Notes: generated from the sequence alone by a model not told the origin. DNA of 64,000 nucleotides from Cupriavidus gilardii (GCF_008801915.1 NZ_VZOV01000019.1:55462-119461), one strand, 5' to 3'; shown: positions 8,372-17,948, numbered from the stretch's first letter. Numbers and translations: made by a program.

Positions 8372-8404
8372 AATAAAAAAGGGCCCCCGCCTGCACGGGG
8401 ACCC
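8372..8404 (-). terminator. Rho-independent terminator of the RND operon
   Basis: Read on the minus strand, GGGTCCCCG and CGGGGGCCC form a stem with one mismatch around the loop TGCAGG, followed at once by TTTTTTATTG. It lies 47 bases beyond the stop of the RND pump gene and ends transcription running toward the convergent orphan gene. Confidence 0.8.
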
Positions 8405-8450
8405 AATCGCACCACCATGGCGCCGGCACAGGCCAGCGCCCGGCCTTCGG

Positions 8451-11400
8451 TTACACCGGCTCGTCCGTCGCCGGATTCGGCTTGCGGTCGTCGAACCAGC
8501 GATACAGCGTCGGCACCATCACCAGCGTCAGCAGCGTCGACGTGATCAGGCCGCCGATCACCACCACCGCCAGTGGGCGTTGCACCTCGGAGCCCGGGCC
8601 CGTCGAGAACAGGAACGGCACCAGGCCCAGCAGCGCGATGGTTGCCGTCATCATCACCGGCCGGAACCGCATGGTGGCGCCGTGGATCACCGCCTCGTCG
8701 AGGTCCATGCCGTTGTTGCGCAGATTGCGGATGTAGGACACCAGCACCACGCCGTTCAGCACCGCGATACCCCATAGCGCGATAAAGCCCACCGACGCCG
8801 GCACCGACAGGTATTCGCCGGTGATGAACAGGCCGATGATGCCGCCGATCGACGCGAACGGCAGCACCGTGATGATCAGCGTGGCGAAGCGCAGCGAGTT
8901 GAACAGCAGGAACAGCAGGAAGAAGATCGCGGCGATCGTGATCGGCACGATGATCTTCAGGTGGCCCATCGCGCGTTCCATGTTCTGGAACTGGCCGCCC
9001 CACTCGAAGTAATAGCCTTCGGGCAGCTTGACCTTGCTGTCGGCCGCCTGCTGCAGCTCGGCGACGAAGCCGCCGAGGTCGCGGTCCTTGACGTTGATCA
9101 TCACCACGACGCGGCGCTTGGCCATTTCGCGGCTGATCTGCGCCGGGCCGTCGCTGACCTCGATCTTCGCCACGCTTTGCAGCGGCACCTGGATGCCGTC
9201 GGGCGTGGTCACCAGCAGCTGGCGAATCGACTGGACATCGTGGCGGAAGCGCTCCGGCAGACGGACCGCGGCGCTGAAGCGGCGCTCGCCCTCGAAGATG
9301 TCGGTGGCGCGCTTGCCGCCGATCGAGATCTCGATGATGTCGTGGATGTCCGAGACATTGAGCCCGTAGCGCGCGATCGCCTGGCGGTCGATGTCGATCG
9401 ACAGGTACTGCTGACCGGTGATGCGCTCGATGCGGATGTCCTGCGAGCCCTGGATGCCGCCCGCCACGCGTGCGACCTCGCCGGCCAGCTCGCGCAGTTT
9501 GCCGAGGTCGTCGCCGAAGATCTTGACCGCGATGTCCGAACGCACGCCGCTGACCATCTCGTCGATCCGGTCCGAGATCGGCTGCGCCATCACGATCTGC
9601 ACGCCCGGAATGGCGCGCAGCTTCTGGCGGATCCGCTCGGCGATGTCGTCCTGCGTCCAGCCGTCGGGCCACTCGTCGCGGTCCTTCAGGCTGGCGATCG
9701 GGGTCGACTCGTTCTGGCTCTGCGGGTCCGCCGGGCTTTCGCCGCGGCCGACGCCGGAGACCACCGACTTGACGCCAGGTACGCTGAGCACCAGCTTGTT
9801 GGCTTCCTTCTCGAGCTTGATCGATTCCTCCAGCGAGATGTTCGGCACGCGGTCGATCGCCGGAACGATCGAGCCTTCCTTCATCTCCGGCATGAACGAC
9901 GAACCGAGCAGCGGCACGATCGCCAGCGTGCCGAGGAACGCGACGACGGCAGCGACCACGGTCTTGCGGCTGTTTGCCATCGCCACCTTCAGCATCCGCA
10001 GATAGTGGCGCTTCAGGAAGGCGATCACGCGGGTATCGTGCTCGGCCCCGCCCTTCAGGATGTAGGACGACAGTACCGGCGACAGCGTCAGCGACAGCAC
10101 CAGCGAGATGGCCAGCGCGATCGCGATGGTGAAGGCCAGCGGCGCGAACATCTTGCCCTCGGTGCCGGTCAGCGTCATCAGCGGCAGGAACACCAGGATG
10201 ATGATGCCGACGCCGACGATCACCGGCGTCGCCACTTCCTGCACCGCCTTGACCAGCACCTCGGTCTTCGACAGCCTCAGCTCATCCTTGCGCCCCAATC
10301 GCTCGAACGCGTTCTCGACCACCACCACCGAGCCGTCGACCATCAGGCCGATCGCGATCGCCAGCCCCCCCAGCGACATCAGGTTGGCCGACAGCCCCAC
10401 CTGGTTCATCACCATGAAGGTCAGCAGCGGCGTCAGCACCAGCGTGGCCAGCACGATCACCGACGAGCGCAGGTCGCCGAGGAACAGGAACAGCACGATC
10501 ACCACCAGCACCACGCCTTCGAGCAGCACCTTGGTCACCGTCCACAACGCGGCGTCGACCAGTTCGCTGCGGTCGTAGTACGGCACGATCTGCAGCTTGC
10601 CGGGCAGCATGCCGCGCTCGTTGATCTCGGCGACGCGCTGCTTGACGCGGCTGACGACTTCCTTGGCGTTGCCGCCCCGCATCATCATCACGATGCCGCC
10701 GACCGCCTCGGTCTGGCCGTTCTTGATCAGCGCGCCCTGCCGGACTTCATGGCCGATGGTGACCTCGGCGACGTCGCGCAGATAGACCGGCGTGCCGTTG
10801 ATCTCCTTCAGCACGATGCTCTTCAGGTCCTCGACGCCTTGCGCCAGACCCACACCGCGGATCAGGTACTGCTCGGCATAGTGCGGCAGCACGCCGCCGC
10901 CCGAGTTGGCGTTGTTGTTGGCCAGCGCCTGGTAGACCTGCTGCACCGAGATGCCGTAGTGCCGCATGCGGTCCGGATTGATCAGCGCCTGGTACTGCTT
11001 GACGTAGCCGCCCTGCGAGTTGATTTCGGCGACGCCCGGGATCGATCGCAGCAGCGGGCGCACGACCCAGTCCTGCACGATGCGGCGCTCGGACAGTTCC
11101 TGTTGGGTCAGCTCGCGGTCGCCGTCATCGGCGCGGTCCAGCGTGTACTGGTAGACCTCGCCCAGACCGGTCGACACCGGGCCGAGCACCGGCGTCACGC
11201 CTTCCGGCATGCGGCCGCCGACCTCGATCAGCCGCTCCATCACCAGCTGGCGCGCGAAATAGACGTCGGTGGCATCGGTAAACACCAGCGTGATCAGCGA
11301 CAGGCCCGCCTTGTTCAGCGAGCGCATCTCGACCAGCCCGGGCAGGCCGGTCATCGCGATCTCGATCGGCACGGTGACGAAACGCTCGACCTCTTCCGGC

Positions 11401-11570
11401 GAGCGGCCGGCCGCTTCGGTGGCGATCTGCACCTGCACGTTAGTCACATCGGGGAACGCGTCGACCGACAGCTTGCCGGCGGCCCGCAGCCCGAAGAAGA
11501 ACAGCACGACCGCGATCACGCAGACCACGAGCCGCTGTTTGATGGCAGCTTGGACTAGGGATTCGATCAT
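8451..11570 (-). CDS. Heavy-metal efflux RND pump, CzcA/CusA family
   Basis: 1039 residues from ATG 11570; a TTG at 11579 overlapping the previous stop is an alternative start. Inner-membrane proton/metal antiporter of the tripartite HME-RND class. It has the expected layout: TM1 (LVVCVIAVVLFFFGL), a first periplasmic loop, a TM2-TM6 block, the GLMVDGSVVVVENAFERL signature of TM4, a second loop and TM7-12 (ALWGIAVLNGVVLVSYIRN). The TM4 signature has the proton-relay Asp and Glu, but it is neither the DFG-IVDGAV form of CzcA nor the MVDAAIVMIEN form of CusA, so the metal cannot be named safely. It is the last gene of a CzcCBA-ordered operon. Confidence 0.93.
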   Translation of the reverse strand: MIESLVQAAIKQRLVVCVIAVVLFFFGLRAAGKLSVDAFPDVTNVQVQIATEAAGRSPEEVERFVTVPIEIAMTGLPGLVEMRSLNKAGLSLITLVFTDATDVYFARQLVMERLIEVGGRMPEGVTPVLGPVSTGLGEVYQYTLDRADDGDRELTQQELSERRIVQDWVVRPLLRSIPGVAEINSQGGYVKQYQALINPDRMRHYGISVQQVYQALANNNANSGGGVLPHYAEQYLIRGVGLAQGVEDLKSIVLKEINGTPVYLRDVAEVTIGHEVRQGALIKNGQTEAVGGIVMMMRGGNAKEVVSRVKQRVAEINERGMLPGKLQIVPYYDRSELVDAALWTVTKVLLEGVVLVVIVLFLFLGDLRSSVIVLATLVLTPLLTFMVMNQVGLSANLMSLGGLAIAIGLMVDGSVVVVENAFERLGRKDELRLSKTEVLVKAVQEVATPVIVGVGIIILVFLPLMTLTGTEGKMFAPLAFTIAIALAISLVLSLTLSPVLSSYILKGGAEHDTRVIAFLKRHYLRMLKVAMANSRKTVVAAVVAFLGTLAIVPLLGSSFMPEMKEGSIVPAIDRVPNISLEESIKLEKEANKLVLSVPGVKSVVSGVGRGESPADPQSQNESTPIASLKDRDEWPDGWTQDDIAERIRQKLRAIPGVQIVMAQPISDRIDEMVSGVRSDIAVKIFGDDLGKLRELAGEVARVAGGIQGSQDIRIERITGQQYLSIDIDRQAIARYGLNVSDIHDIIEISIGGKRATDIFEGERRFSAAVRLPERFRHDVQSIRQLLVTTPDGIQVPLQSVAKIEVSDGPAQISREMAKRRVVVMINVKDRDLGGFVAELQQAADSKVKLPEGYYFEWGGQFQNMERAMGHLKIIVPITIAAIFFLLFLLFNSLRFATLIITVLPFASIGGIIGLFITGEYLSVPASVGFIALWGIAVLNGVVLVSYIRNLRNNGMDLDEAVIHGATMRFRPVMMTATIALLGLVPFLFSTGPGSEVQRPLAVVVIGGLITSTLLTLVMVPTLYRWFDDRKPNPATDEPV

Positions 11571-11575
11571 CGTGG

Positions 11576-12736
11576 TCAACCTTGCTCGAGGCGCTTGCGC
11601 TCGTTATCGAGATGGAACGCGCCATTGACCACGATGCGGTCGCCAGCCTTGACGCCGCTCTGCACCACGCGCATGCCGTCGCTCTCGGCGCCGAGCTTGA
11701 CCGGCACGGCGCGATACAGGCCCTCGCCCTGCTCGACGTAGACCTGCTCCTCGTTGCCATCTCGGACCACGGCCGAGCCCGGCACCACCAGCCGCTCGGT
11801 GGGCCGGCTGGCGATCACCATGCTGGCCAGCATCGCCGGCTTCAGGCGTCCCTCGCGGTTCTCGAGCTCGGTGCGGACCAGCACCGTGCGCGACTCCGGA
11901 TTGACCGTACGGCCCACATAGATCAGCTTGCCGGCGATCCGGCTGCGGCCCGTGCCGGCAGCCAGCGACGGCACGTCGATCTCCACGGTCTGCCCCTCCG
12001 CCACCAGCGCGGCCTGCTGCTCGGGCACCTCGGCCACGACCCAGACGCGCGACAGGTCGGCCACCGTGTACAGCGAATCCGCGGGCTGCACCACCTGCCC
12101 CTGCGCGACCTTGCGCTCGACCACGGTGCCGCTGATGCTCGAATACACCGGCGAATACGAATTGATGCTGCCGCCCTTGGACAGCTCGGCGATCGCCGCC
12201 TTCGACATGCCCAGCACACGCAGCTGATCGCGATAGGCGTGCATCTCGGCCTGGGCGATCGCGTATTCGCTCTCGCGGCGCTGCAGCTCACCGCGGCCGA
12301 TCACGTCGGCGGCGAACAGCTGGCGCGCGCGCTCGGCGTTCTGCGCCTGCAGCTGCGATTGCGCCAAGGCCTTCAGGTAGGACATCTGCGCGGCGCCCAG
12401 CTCGCTGCTGTGCAGGCGCGCCAGCACCTGGCCGGCCTTCACTTCCTGGCCCGGCATCGCGTAGAGATCGGTCACGCGTCCGGTCACGGACGCGCCGATG
12501 CGGGCCACGCGCTGCTCGTCGAAATCGATGCGGCCGGCCACGTGCAGCATCTCGCTGAACGGGCTGGTGGTCACCGGCGCGACCTTCAGCTGCTGCTGCA
12601 GCGATGGCTCGGGCTTGACCACGCCGGGCGGCAGCTTGGGCGCCTCGGCTGCGGGCGGCGGCTCCTCGGAACAGGCCGCGAGCGTCAACATCATGGCGGC
12701 AGCCACCGCCAGGGTACGGAGAGAAATGGGGCGCAT
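11576..12736 (-). CDS. Periplasmic adaptor (membrane fusion) lipoprotein, CzcB-like
   Basis: 386 residues. A lipoprotein signal peptide ends LTLAAC, so the protein should be anchored by an acylated Cys 22. A beta-barrel/lipoyl half-motif follows (GRVTDLYAMPGQEVKAGQVL), then a helical hairpin (about 115-185), the second lipoyl half (SPVYSSISGTVVERKVAQGQVV) and a C-terminal barrel and membrane-proximal domain. It links the RND pump to the outer-membrane channel. The start is two bases after the channel gene's stop, so the two are translationally linked. No His-rich N-terminal metal-binding segment like that of some CzcB proteins is seen. Confidence 0.93.
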   Translation of the reverse strand: MRPISLRTLAVAAAMMLTLAACSEEPPPAAEAPKLPPGVVKPEPSLQQQLKVAPVTTSPFSEMLHVAGRIDFDEQRVARIGASVTGRVTDLYAMPGQEVKAGQVLARLHSSELGAAQMSYLKALAQSQLQAQNAERARQLFAADVIGRGELQRRESEYAIAQAEMHAYRDQLRVLGMSKAAIAELSKGGSINSYSPVYSSISGTVVERKVAQGQVVQPADSLYTVADLSRVWVVAEVPEQQAALVAEGQTVEIDVPSLAAGTGRSRIAGKLIYVGRTVNPESRTVLVRTELENREGRLKPAMLASMVIASRPTERLVVPGSAVVRDGNEEQVYVEQGEGLYRAVPVKLGAESDGMRVVQSGVKAGDRIVVNGAFHLDNERKRLEQG

Positions 12737-12738
12737 GG

Positions 12739-14112
12739 TCAGTCTTTGTTCGATTCGGTGGAGAGGGTCGCGGCGGTCGGGGTCATGGCCGGGGTCGTGG
12801 CGGAGGTCACGGCCGGGGTCATAGCCGGGCTGACATCCGGAGTCACGTCCGAGGTCCTGCCCGGGGTCACGCCGGGCGTGGACATGCCGGGCGCCATCGA
12901 CAGCAGGCGTTCGATCTGGATCACGGCCATCTGCTGGTCGTATTGGGCGGCGATCAGTTCGTTGCGCGCGTTGCGCAGCGTGCGCTGGGCATCGATCACT
13001 TCGAGGATGCCGCGCTCGCCGTAGCGGTAGGCCGCCTGCGCGACCTGCAGCGCGTTTTCGGCCTCACGGACGATGCCGGACTCCAGCGCGGTGACCTGGG
13101 CCTGCGTGATTTCGAGCTGGCGGTACGCCGACTCGAGTTCCTGCGCCAGTTCGAATTCGCGCAGCTCATAGGCGTTGCGCGCCTGCGTGGCCTGCGCGAC
13201 CGCCTCGCCCACCGGGCCCTTGCGGCGGTCCCACAACGGGATGGTCAGCACCAGGCCGACCTGGGACACGCTGTTGTCCGGCTCGCGTGTGGTGCTGGCA
13301 CGCACCGCCAGCTCCGGCAACCGCAGCGAGCGCTGGTAGTCGACGGCCAGATTGGCGCGCTCCAGCTCCATGCGGCGCTGGACCAGTTCGGCATTGGCCG
13401 TGCTCAGCCGCTCCCGCATCACCGCCAGATCGGGCACGTTCGGGATCTGGCCGAGGCTGCCGGCCAGCGCGAACTTGGGCGGCAGCGCGCCGCCGACCTG
13501 CTGGCGCAGCGCCGCCTTGGCCTGGTCGACGCGGTACTCGGCGCTCTGCAGCGATTTCTGCGCGGCCAGCAGCTCGGTCTCGGCCCGGATCAGCTCATAG
13601 CGCGGCGCCTCGCCGACCTCGACGCGCAAGCGCGCCCGCGAATGGACCTGCTTCATCATCGCCAGGTCTTCCCGTGCCGCCGCCAGTTCGCTCTCCCGGC
13701 GCAGCACGCCGAAGTAGCCGGTTTTGACCCGGCCGGCGAGGTCGGCGTAGAAGGCCTGCAGACCCGCTTCGGTCGCGTCGAGATTGCGCTCGGCGATCGA
13801 GCGGCGCAGGCTGCGCTGCTGGGGGTAGTCGAGCCGCTGCGTGATCGAGAAGCTGGGCGTGTTGCCCTCGGCCACGCCGGCCTGCCGGCCGCGCAGGCGG
13901 CCGTACATCATTTCGACCTGGGGATTCGGATAGGCGCCCGCGCTGGTGACGGCGGCGCTGGCGGCGTCCACGCCGGCATGCGCGGCGGCCACGCCCTTGT
14001 TCGAGTTCTGGGACAGGGAAAGCAGTTGCTCCAGCGAGAAGGCATCGGCGGCAAAGGCCGACGACACCCCAAGCGAAAGCGACGCTATCAGGGTAAGCGT
14101 AGAGATCTTCAT
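12739..14112 (-). CDS. Outer-membrane efflux channel, CzcC/TolC-like
   Basis: 457 residues from ATG 14112 (MKISTLTLIASLSLGVSSAFA, a clear signal peptide). The duplicated outer-membrane factor repeat is present (helical barrels around VKTGYFGVLRRESELAAAREDL and ELESAYRQLEITQAQVTALE). It forms the exit duct of the tripartite metal pump. An unusual C-terminal tail after ERLLSMAPG consists of about 45 residues of degenerate Thr/Pro/Val/Ala repeats (VTPGRTSDVTPDVSPAMTP) not typical of the family. It may be a periplasmic disordered extension created by repeat expansion. First large gene of the operon, 154 bases after the small CzcI-like gene. Confidence 0.92.
   Translation of the reverse strand: MKISTLTLIASLSLGVSSAFAADAFSLEQLLSLSQNSNKGVAAAHAGVDAASAAVTSAGAYPNPQVEMMYGRLRGRQAGVAEGNTPSFSITQRLDYPQQRSLRRSIAERNLDATEAGLQAFYADLAGRVKTGYFGVLRRESELAAAREDLAMMKQVHSRARLRVEVGEAPRYELIRAETELLAAQKSLQSAEYRVDQAKAALRQQVGGALPPKFALAGSLGQIPNVPDLAVMRERLSTANAELVQRRMELERANLAVDYQRSLRLPELAVRASTTREPDNSVSQVGLVLTIPLWDRRKGPVGEAVAQATQARNAYELREFELAQELESAYRQLEITQAQVTALESGIVREAENALQVAQAAYRYGERGILEVIDAQRTLRNARNELIAAQYDQQMAVIQIERLLSMAPGMSTPGVTPGRTSDVTPDVSPAMTPAVTSATTPAMTPTAATLSTESNKD
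12777..12868. repeat. Degenerate tandem repeat encoding the Thr/Pro tail of the efflux channel
   Basis: Copies of GGTCAYRGCCGGGGTC recur at 12781 and 12805 and more weakly downstream (spacing about 24 bases). They encode the TPAVTSATTPAMTP-like tail. Such in-frame repeats commonly vary in number between strains. Confidence 0.6.
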
Positions 14113-14266
14113 GGCAACGAGAAAAAGCCGGACCACTGCATGCCGGCTTCGCGCGGACGGCGTTACCGCGACAAGCACACGGCCCACGGCAACAAGCGCC
14201 GCGAGCAAGACACGCAGATAGGAGGCGCGACCGGTCCGACGCGGAGCCGGACCGGCGCGTCAGCAA

Positions 14267-14722
14267 TCAGGCGGAGAAGATGGGGGGCTTGAACAGCGCC
14301 GCAGGCAGCGGCGGCGCGCGGCCGTGGCGAGGCGGAGAGACATCGCCGGAAGGCAGTTCGAGCGGGGCGGCCGGCAAGGCGAACAGCGCGCTCGATTCCT
14401 CGATTTCGTCGAGCACGTCGGGCGGATCGAGCAGATCGGCCGACCAGATATTGCAGTAGCCCGGGTGGGAGGCGGCTTCGGCGACGTCGTCGTCGGCATG
14501 GATGCCGTCGTCGCCCGGGGCGACGATGCGGCTGCCGTCGTCATCGCTGGAAACCGCCCGGGCCGCCACCGCGGCGACCGCGGCCATGCTGCAGACCAGC
14601 GGCCCCACGCGCATCTGTCCTTGCCCGAGCCCCGCCGCCGCGTCCAGACGCGTGCTGGCCTGCGCTCCGAAGGAGAGCAGGAACAGGCAGGCCGCGATCA
14701 GAAACGGTAGAAAGGCTCGCAT
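14267..14722 (-). CDS. Small secreted protein at the head of the RND operon (CzcI-like position)
   Basis: 151 residues from ATG 14722 (a TTG lies one codon upstream). The N-terminus MRAFLPFLIAACLFLLSFGAQAS is a signal peptide. The mature part has an Asp-rich stretch (SSDDDGSRIVAPGDDG, then HADDD) and a Pro-rich C-terminus ending PPLPAALFKPPIFSA. Czc-type operons in Cupriavidus often begin with a small periplasmic protein (CzcI/CnrY position) that modulates metal induction. The location and topology match, but I see no diagnostic motif, so the assignment rests on context. The acidic cluster could bind divalent cations. Confidence 0.5.
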   Translation of the reverse strand: MRAFLPFLIAACLFLLSFGAQASTRLDAAAGLGQGQMRVGPLVCSMAAVAAVAARAVSSDDDGSRIVAPGDDGIHADDDVAEAASHPGYCNIWSADLLDPPDVLDEIEESSALFALPAAPLELPSGDVSPPRHGRAPPLPAALFKPPIFSA

Positions 14723-14981
14723 CAAGGGGAAGTTGGCGTCGGTATGCGGGCAGGGGCACTACGCCAGAAATATGACGGTTAGTGCTCTGCGTAATAAGAC
14801 GCAAGTGCGGCATTGTAACCGAATGCAATCGCATGGACAGGGTTAGCCCTAGGTTGTTCCCGAAAACGTGACGATTTGGGTATCGGGCAGGGCACGGCTC
14901 CCCTGCCCGTTCGGCGTGATTTGCGACCGAGTTGCGCCCGATTTGTCGCCGCTTTGCGCGATCTGCGCGGGCTCGGCCGGG

Positions 14982-16316
14982 TCAGGCCACGGTGCCGCCG
15001 ACGCCCGGCGCGGGCGCCAGCCCGACCTTGCCGGGCGCCGTTTCGTCCCGATCGGCTTCATCGCCGCCCGCCTTGTCCAGATCCATGCCGGTGGTCTCCG
15101 GCAGCATCAGCGCGGCAAACACGACCAGCGCATAGCCCGCCCCGGCGACGATGGCGATCGCCAGCGGCAGCGAGGTCCGGCCCGAGCTCAGCCAGCCGAC
15201 CGACAACGGGAAGAACGAGCCGATCACCCGGCCAAGGTTGTACGAGACGCCGTAGCCGGTCGCGCGGATATCGTTCGGATACGACTCCGAGATGGTCGCG
15301 CCGATGCCGGAGAACACCCCCTGCATCAGCACACCCAGCGGAAAGCCGAGGAACAGCATCGACAGGTTGGAGACCGGGATCACCATATAGATCAGCGCCA
15401 TCACGAAGGCGCCGGCGGCGAACAGCACATAGGTCGGCCGCCGCCCCAGCCGGTCGGTCGCGTAGGCGCCGGCCACATAGCCGACCAGCGAGCCAAGGAT
15501 CGTCACCGCCAGATAGGAGCTGGTGCCGAACACCGACAGGCCGCGCTCGGTCTTCAGGAAGGTCGGCAGCCACGTCGCGATCGCGTAGTAGGCGCCCAGC
15601 ATGCCGCCCGACAGCAGGCTGCACAGCACGGTCTTGCGCAGCAGCGGCCGCCGTACCAGCCGGCCCAGTTCCTGCCACGCGGAGCCCTGCGAGGCGGCCC
15701 GCTCGGCCCGCGTCTTGACGAAGACCTCGGGCTCGTCGAGGTTGCGGCGCAGATAGAACACCACCAGCGCCGGCACGATGCCGAGGAAGAAGCAGACCCG
15801 CCAGGCCGTCTCGGCCGGGAACAGGCTGAAGGTCAGGCCATAAGCCAGCGCCGCCGCGCCCCAGCCGAACGAATAGCTGCTGGCCGTGAAACCGGAGTAT
15901 TTGCCGCGGTGCGCCGGATTGCGAATCATCTCGGTGACCAGCACCATGCACAGCGACGATTCGCCGCCGAAGCCGATGCCCTGGATCATGCGGAACAGCA
16001 TCAGCTGCTCGGGCGAATTGGCCAGCCCGCACAGGAAGCAGGCGACGGTGAACACCACGATGGTCCAGCGCAGCACGCGCACGCGGCCATAGCGGTCGGC
16101 CAGCATGCCGGCCCCGATCGCGCCGACCAGCGACGACACCAGCGTCCACGTGACGATCGCGCCCGCAGTCGATTTGCTCATCTGCCACTGCGTCAGCAGC
16201 GTCGAGATCAGGAACGAATAGATCATGAAGTCGAACACGTCGACCGCATGGCCAAGAAACGCGCCGTAGAACCCCTTGCGCTCCATCCGCGATAGCTCTT
16301 TGAACCAGTCCAGCAT
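14982..16316 (-). CDS. MFS transporter, metabolite:H+ symporter type
   Basis: 444 residues. ATG 16316 is preceded by AAGGAGCG. Twelve predicted membrane segments. The loop 2-3 motif GMLADRYGRVRVLR and the loop 8-9 copy DRLGRRPTY fit the sugar/aromatic-acid porter branch of the major facilitator superfamily. It lies 108 bases downstream of the amidase gene on the same strand, with no terminator between them, so both are probably expressed from the GTATAC-type promoter ahead of the amidase. It is therefore a likely importer of the amidase's substrate or related compounds. The hydrophilic C-terminus is longer than usual. Confidence 0.85.
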   Translation of the reverse strand: MLDWFKELSRMERKGFYGAFLGHAVDVFDFMIYSFLISTLLTQWQMSKSTAGAIVTWTLVSSLVGAIGAGMLADRYGRVRVLRWTIVVFTVACFLCGLANSPEQLMLFRMIQGIGFGGESSLCMVLVTEMIRNPAHRGKYSGFTASSYSFGWGAAALAYGLTFSLFPAETAWRVCFFLGIVPALVVFYLRRNLDEPEVFVKTRAERAASQGSAWQELGRLVRRPLLRKTVLCSLLSGGMLGAYYAIATWLPTFLKTERGLSVFGTSSYLAVTILGSLVGYVAGAYATDRLGRRPTYVLFAAGAFVMALIYMVIPVSNLSMLFLGFPLGVLMQGVFSGIGATISESYPNDIRATGYGVSYNLGRVIGSFFPLSVGWLSSGRTSLPLAIAIVAGAGYALVVFAALMLPETTGMDLDKAGGDEADRDETAPGKVGLAPAPGVGGTVA

Positions 16317-16424
16317 GATCGTCGCTCCTTGTCAGTGTGGGCATCGCGGCGGCGTGGCGGGCCGCGCGGCGTGCGAATTCGGTGGGGTGTTTGCCTGGTG
16401 ATTGCGTGGTGTCAGCGAGGCGTC

Positions 16425-17948
16425 TCAGCCCGGCGGCGGCCGGAAGGCGAAGCCCGCCGCTTCCAGCAGATTCGCGAAGCGCAGCGAGGTCAGGTCGCGG
16501 AAGCGTCCGGCGACGATCTGCACGCCAACCGGCAGGCCGTTGCTGGCGGGGCCGATCGGCGCGACGGTCGACGGCAGTCCGCACAGTCCGGAATGGCCGG
16601 CCCAGAACAGCTGGGTCGTCATCGGTTGCGGCTTGCCGTTGACGTCCAGATGGCGCTGCCAGGGCTCGCGGGATTCGTTCAGCGAGAAGGCGGTCGTCGT
16701 CGCCGCCGGGCACAGCAGCACGTCGTAGTCGTCGAAGAAGCGCTGCCAGGCCTGCGCGAAACGCTCGCGTGCGTGCTGCAGCAGCAGCCAGTCGCGGTAG
16801 CGGAGCGTGGCGCCGACATGCTGCAGGGTCGCGTAGCTGGCGTCGTCGGCCGTGGCGGCTTCGGCCTGTTGGATGGCTTCCGCGAACGCGCCGTCCGGCA
16901 TATGGACCGAGGTAGTCGCGCGCAGCAGCAGCACGTAGACACGCCACAGTTCTTCGGCGTCGAACGACGGGCGTACATGCCAGGCAACGCTGGCGCCCTG
17001 CCCTTCGAGCCAGCGGCCCAGCCCTTCGATGCAGTCGCTGACCTCGCGGTCCGCCTCGGCCTGCGGGTGCGAGGGCAGCACCGCGACGCGGAATTGCGCC
17101 AGCGAATCGAGGCGGCACGGCGGCAAGGCCAAGCGATAGGCCAGCGCATCGGCACCTTCCGGGCCGGCAATGGTTTGCAGCACCAGTTCGAGATCGCGCG
17201 CACTGCGGGCAATCGGGCCCGCGACGTTGATGTCCTGGATGCCGAACGACGCCGCGCCGGTGCCATGACCGCTGAGCGGCACGATGCCGTGGCTGCTCTT
17301 GTGCGAGAACACGCCGCAGTAATGCGCGGGATTGCGCAGGGACGAGCCAATGTCCGAGCCGATGTCGAACAGGCTCATGCCGGCGCAAACGGCCGCCGCG
17401 CTGCCGCCCGACGAACCGCCCGGCGTGCGCGACGGATCGTGCGGATTGCGCGTGGTGCCATAGACCGCGTTATAGCTTTGCCAGTCGCGCAGGCCGAGCG
17501 GGACATTGGTCTTGCCGATCAGCACCGCACCGGCCTCTCGCAGCCGCTGGACCACGGTGGCGTCGCGCTGGGCGACGTGCTCGCGCAGCGCCGGATTGCC
17601 GCAGGTGGTCGGCCAGCCGGCCACGTCGAACGATTCCTTGACGGAGAACGGCACGCCATCGAGCGGCCCCAGCGCCCTGCCCTGGCGGCGGCGCGCATCG
17701 CTGGCGCGCGCCTGCTCCCGGGCGGCATCGAAGTCGGCGAGCACGATGGCGTTCAGCAGCGGATTGCGTTCGGCCCAGGCGGCGTGACAGAGATCGAGCA
17801 GTTGCTCGGCGCTGGTGCGGCCCTCGGCGAGATCGTCGACGGCCTGCCATAGCGGGCGATAGCGCGCGGCGGGCGGGGCAGCGGCTGTTTGCTGGCGCGG
17901 GGAAGCACCGGCGCGGGCCGGGATGGACGGGGACGTTGGCAGGCTCAC
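16425..17948 (-). CDS. Amidase-signature family hydrolase
   Basis: 507 residues from GTG 17948, chosen for the AGGAGC ribosome binding site just upstream. Hydrolyses a carboxamide to acid plus ammonia or amine using the Ser-cisSer-Lys triad. Visible residues are K104 (VPFSVKES), cis-Ser S180 in the TPGGSSGGSAA loop, and S203 in DIGSDIGSSLRNPA. The second Gly of the usual GGS nucleophile motif is Ser here (G201-S202-S203), a small departure. No GatB or GatC neighbour exists, so it is not the tRNA amidotransferase subunit. Its genes and operator tie it to the neighbouring GntR regulon, which suggests it opens a catabolic route by splitting an amide. Confidence 0.88.
   Translation of the reverse strand: MSLPTSPSIPARAGASPRQQTAAAPPAARYRPLWQAVDDLAEGRTSAEQLLDLCHAAWAERNPLLNAIVLADFDAAREQARASDARRRQGRALGPLDGVPFSVKESFDVAGWPTTCGNPALREHVAQRDATVVQRLREAGAVLIGKTNVPLGLRDWQSYNAVYGTTRNPHDPSRTPGGSSGGSAAAVCAGMSLFDIGSDIGSSLRNPAHYCGVFSHKSSHGIVPLSGHGTGAASFGIQDINVAGPIARSARDLELVLQTIAGPEGADALAYRLALPPCRLDSLAQFRVAVLPSHPQAEADREVSDCIEGLGRWLEGQGASVAWHVRPSFDAEELWRVYVLLLRATTSVHMPDGAFAEAIQQAEAATADDASYATLQHVGATLRYRDWLLLQHARERFAQAWQRFFDDYDVLLCPAATTTAFSLNESREPWQRHLDVNGKPQPMTTQLFWAGHSGLCGLPSTVAPIGPASNGLPVGVQIVAGRFRDLTSLRFANLLEAAGFAFRPPPG

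Noticed and set aside
8961..11558. Open frame of 865 codons on the plus strand opposite the RND pump
   Set aside because: It mirrors the pump gene and is His/Asp/Arg/Gln-rich, as expected for an antisense frame in GC-rich DNA. It has no ribosome binding site or domain.
16425..17948. GatA subunit of the Glu-tRNA amidotransferase
   Set aside because: No gatB or gatC adjacent, catabolic operator upstream, MFS carrier downstream.
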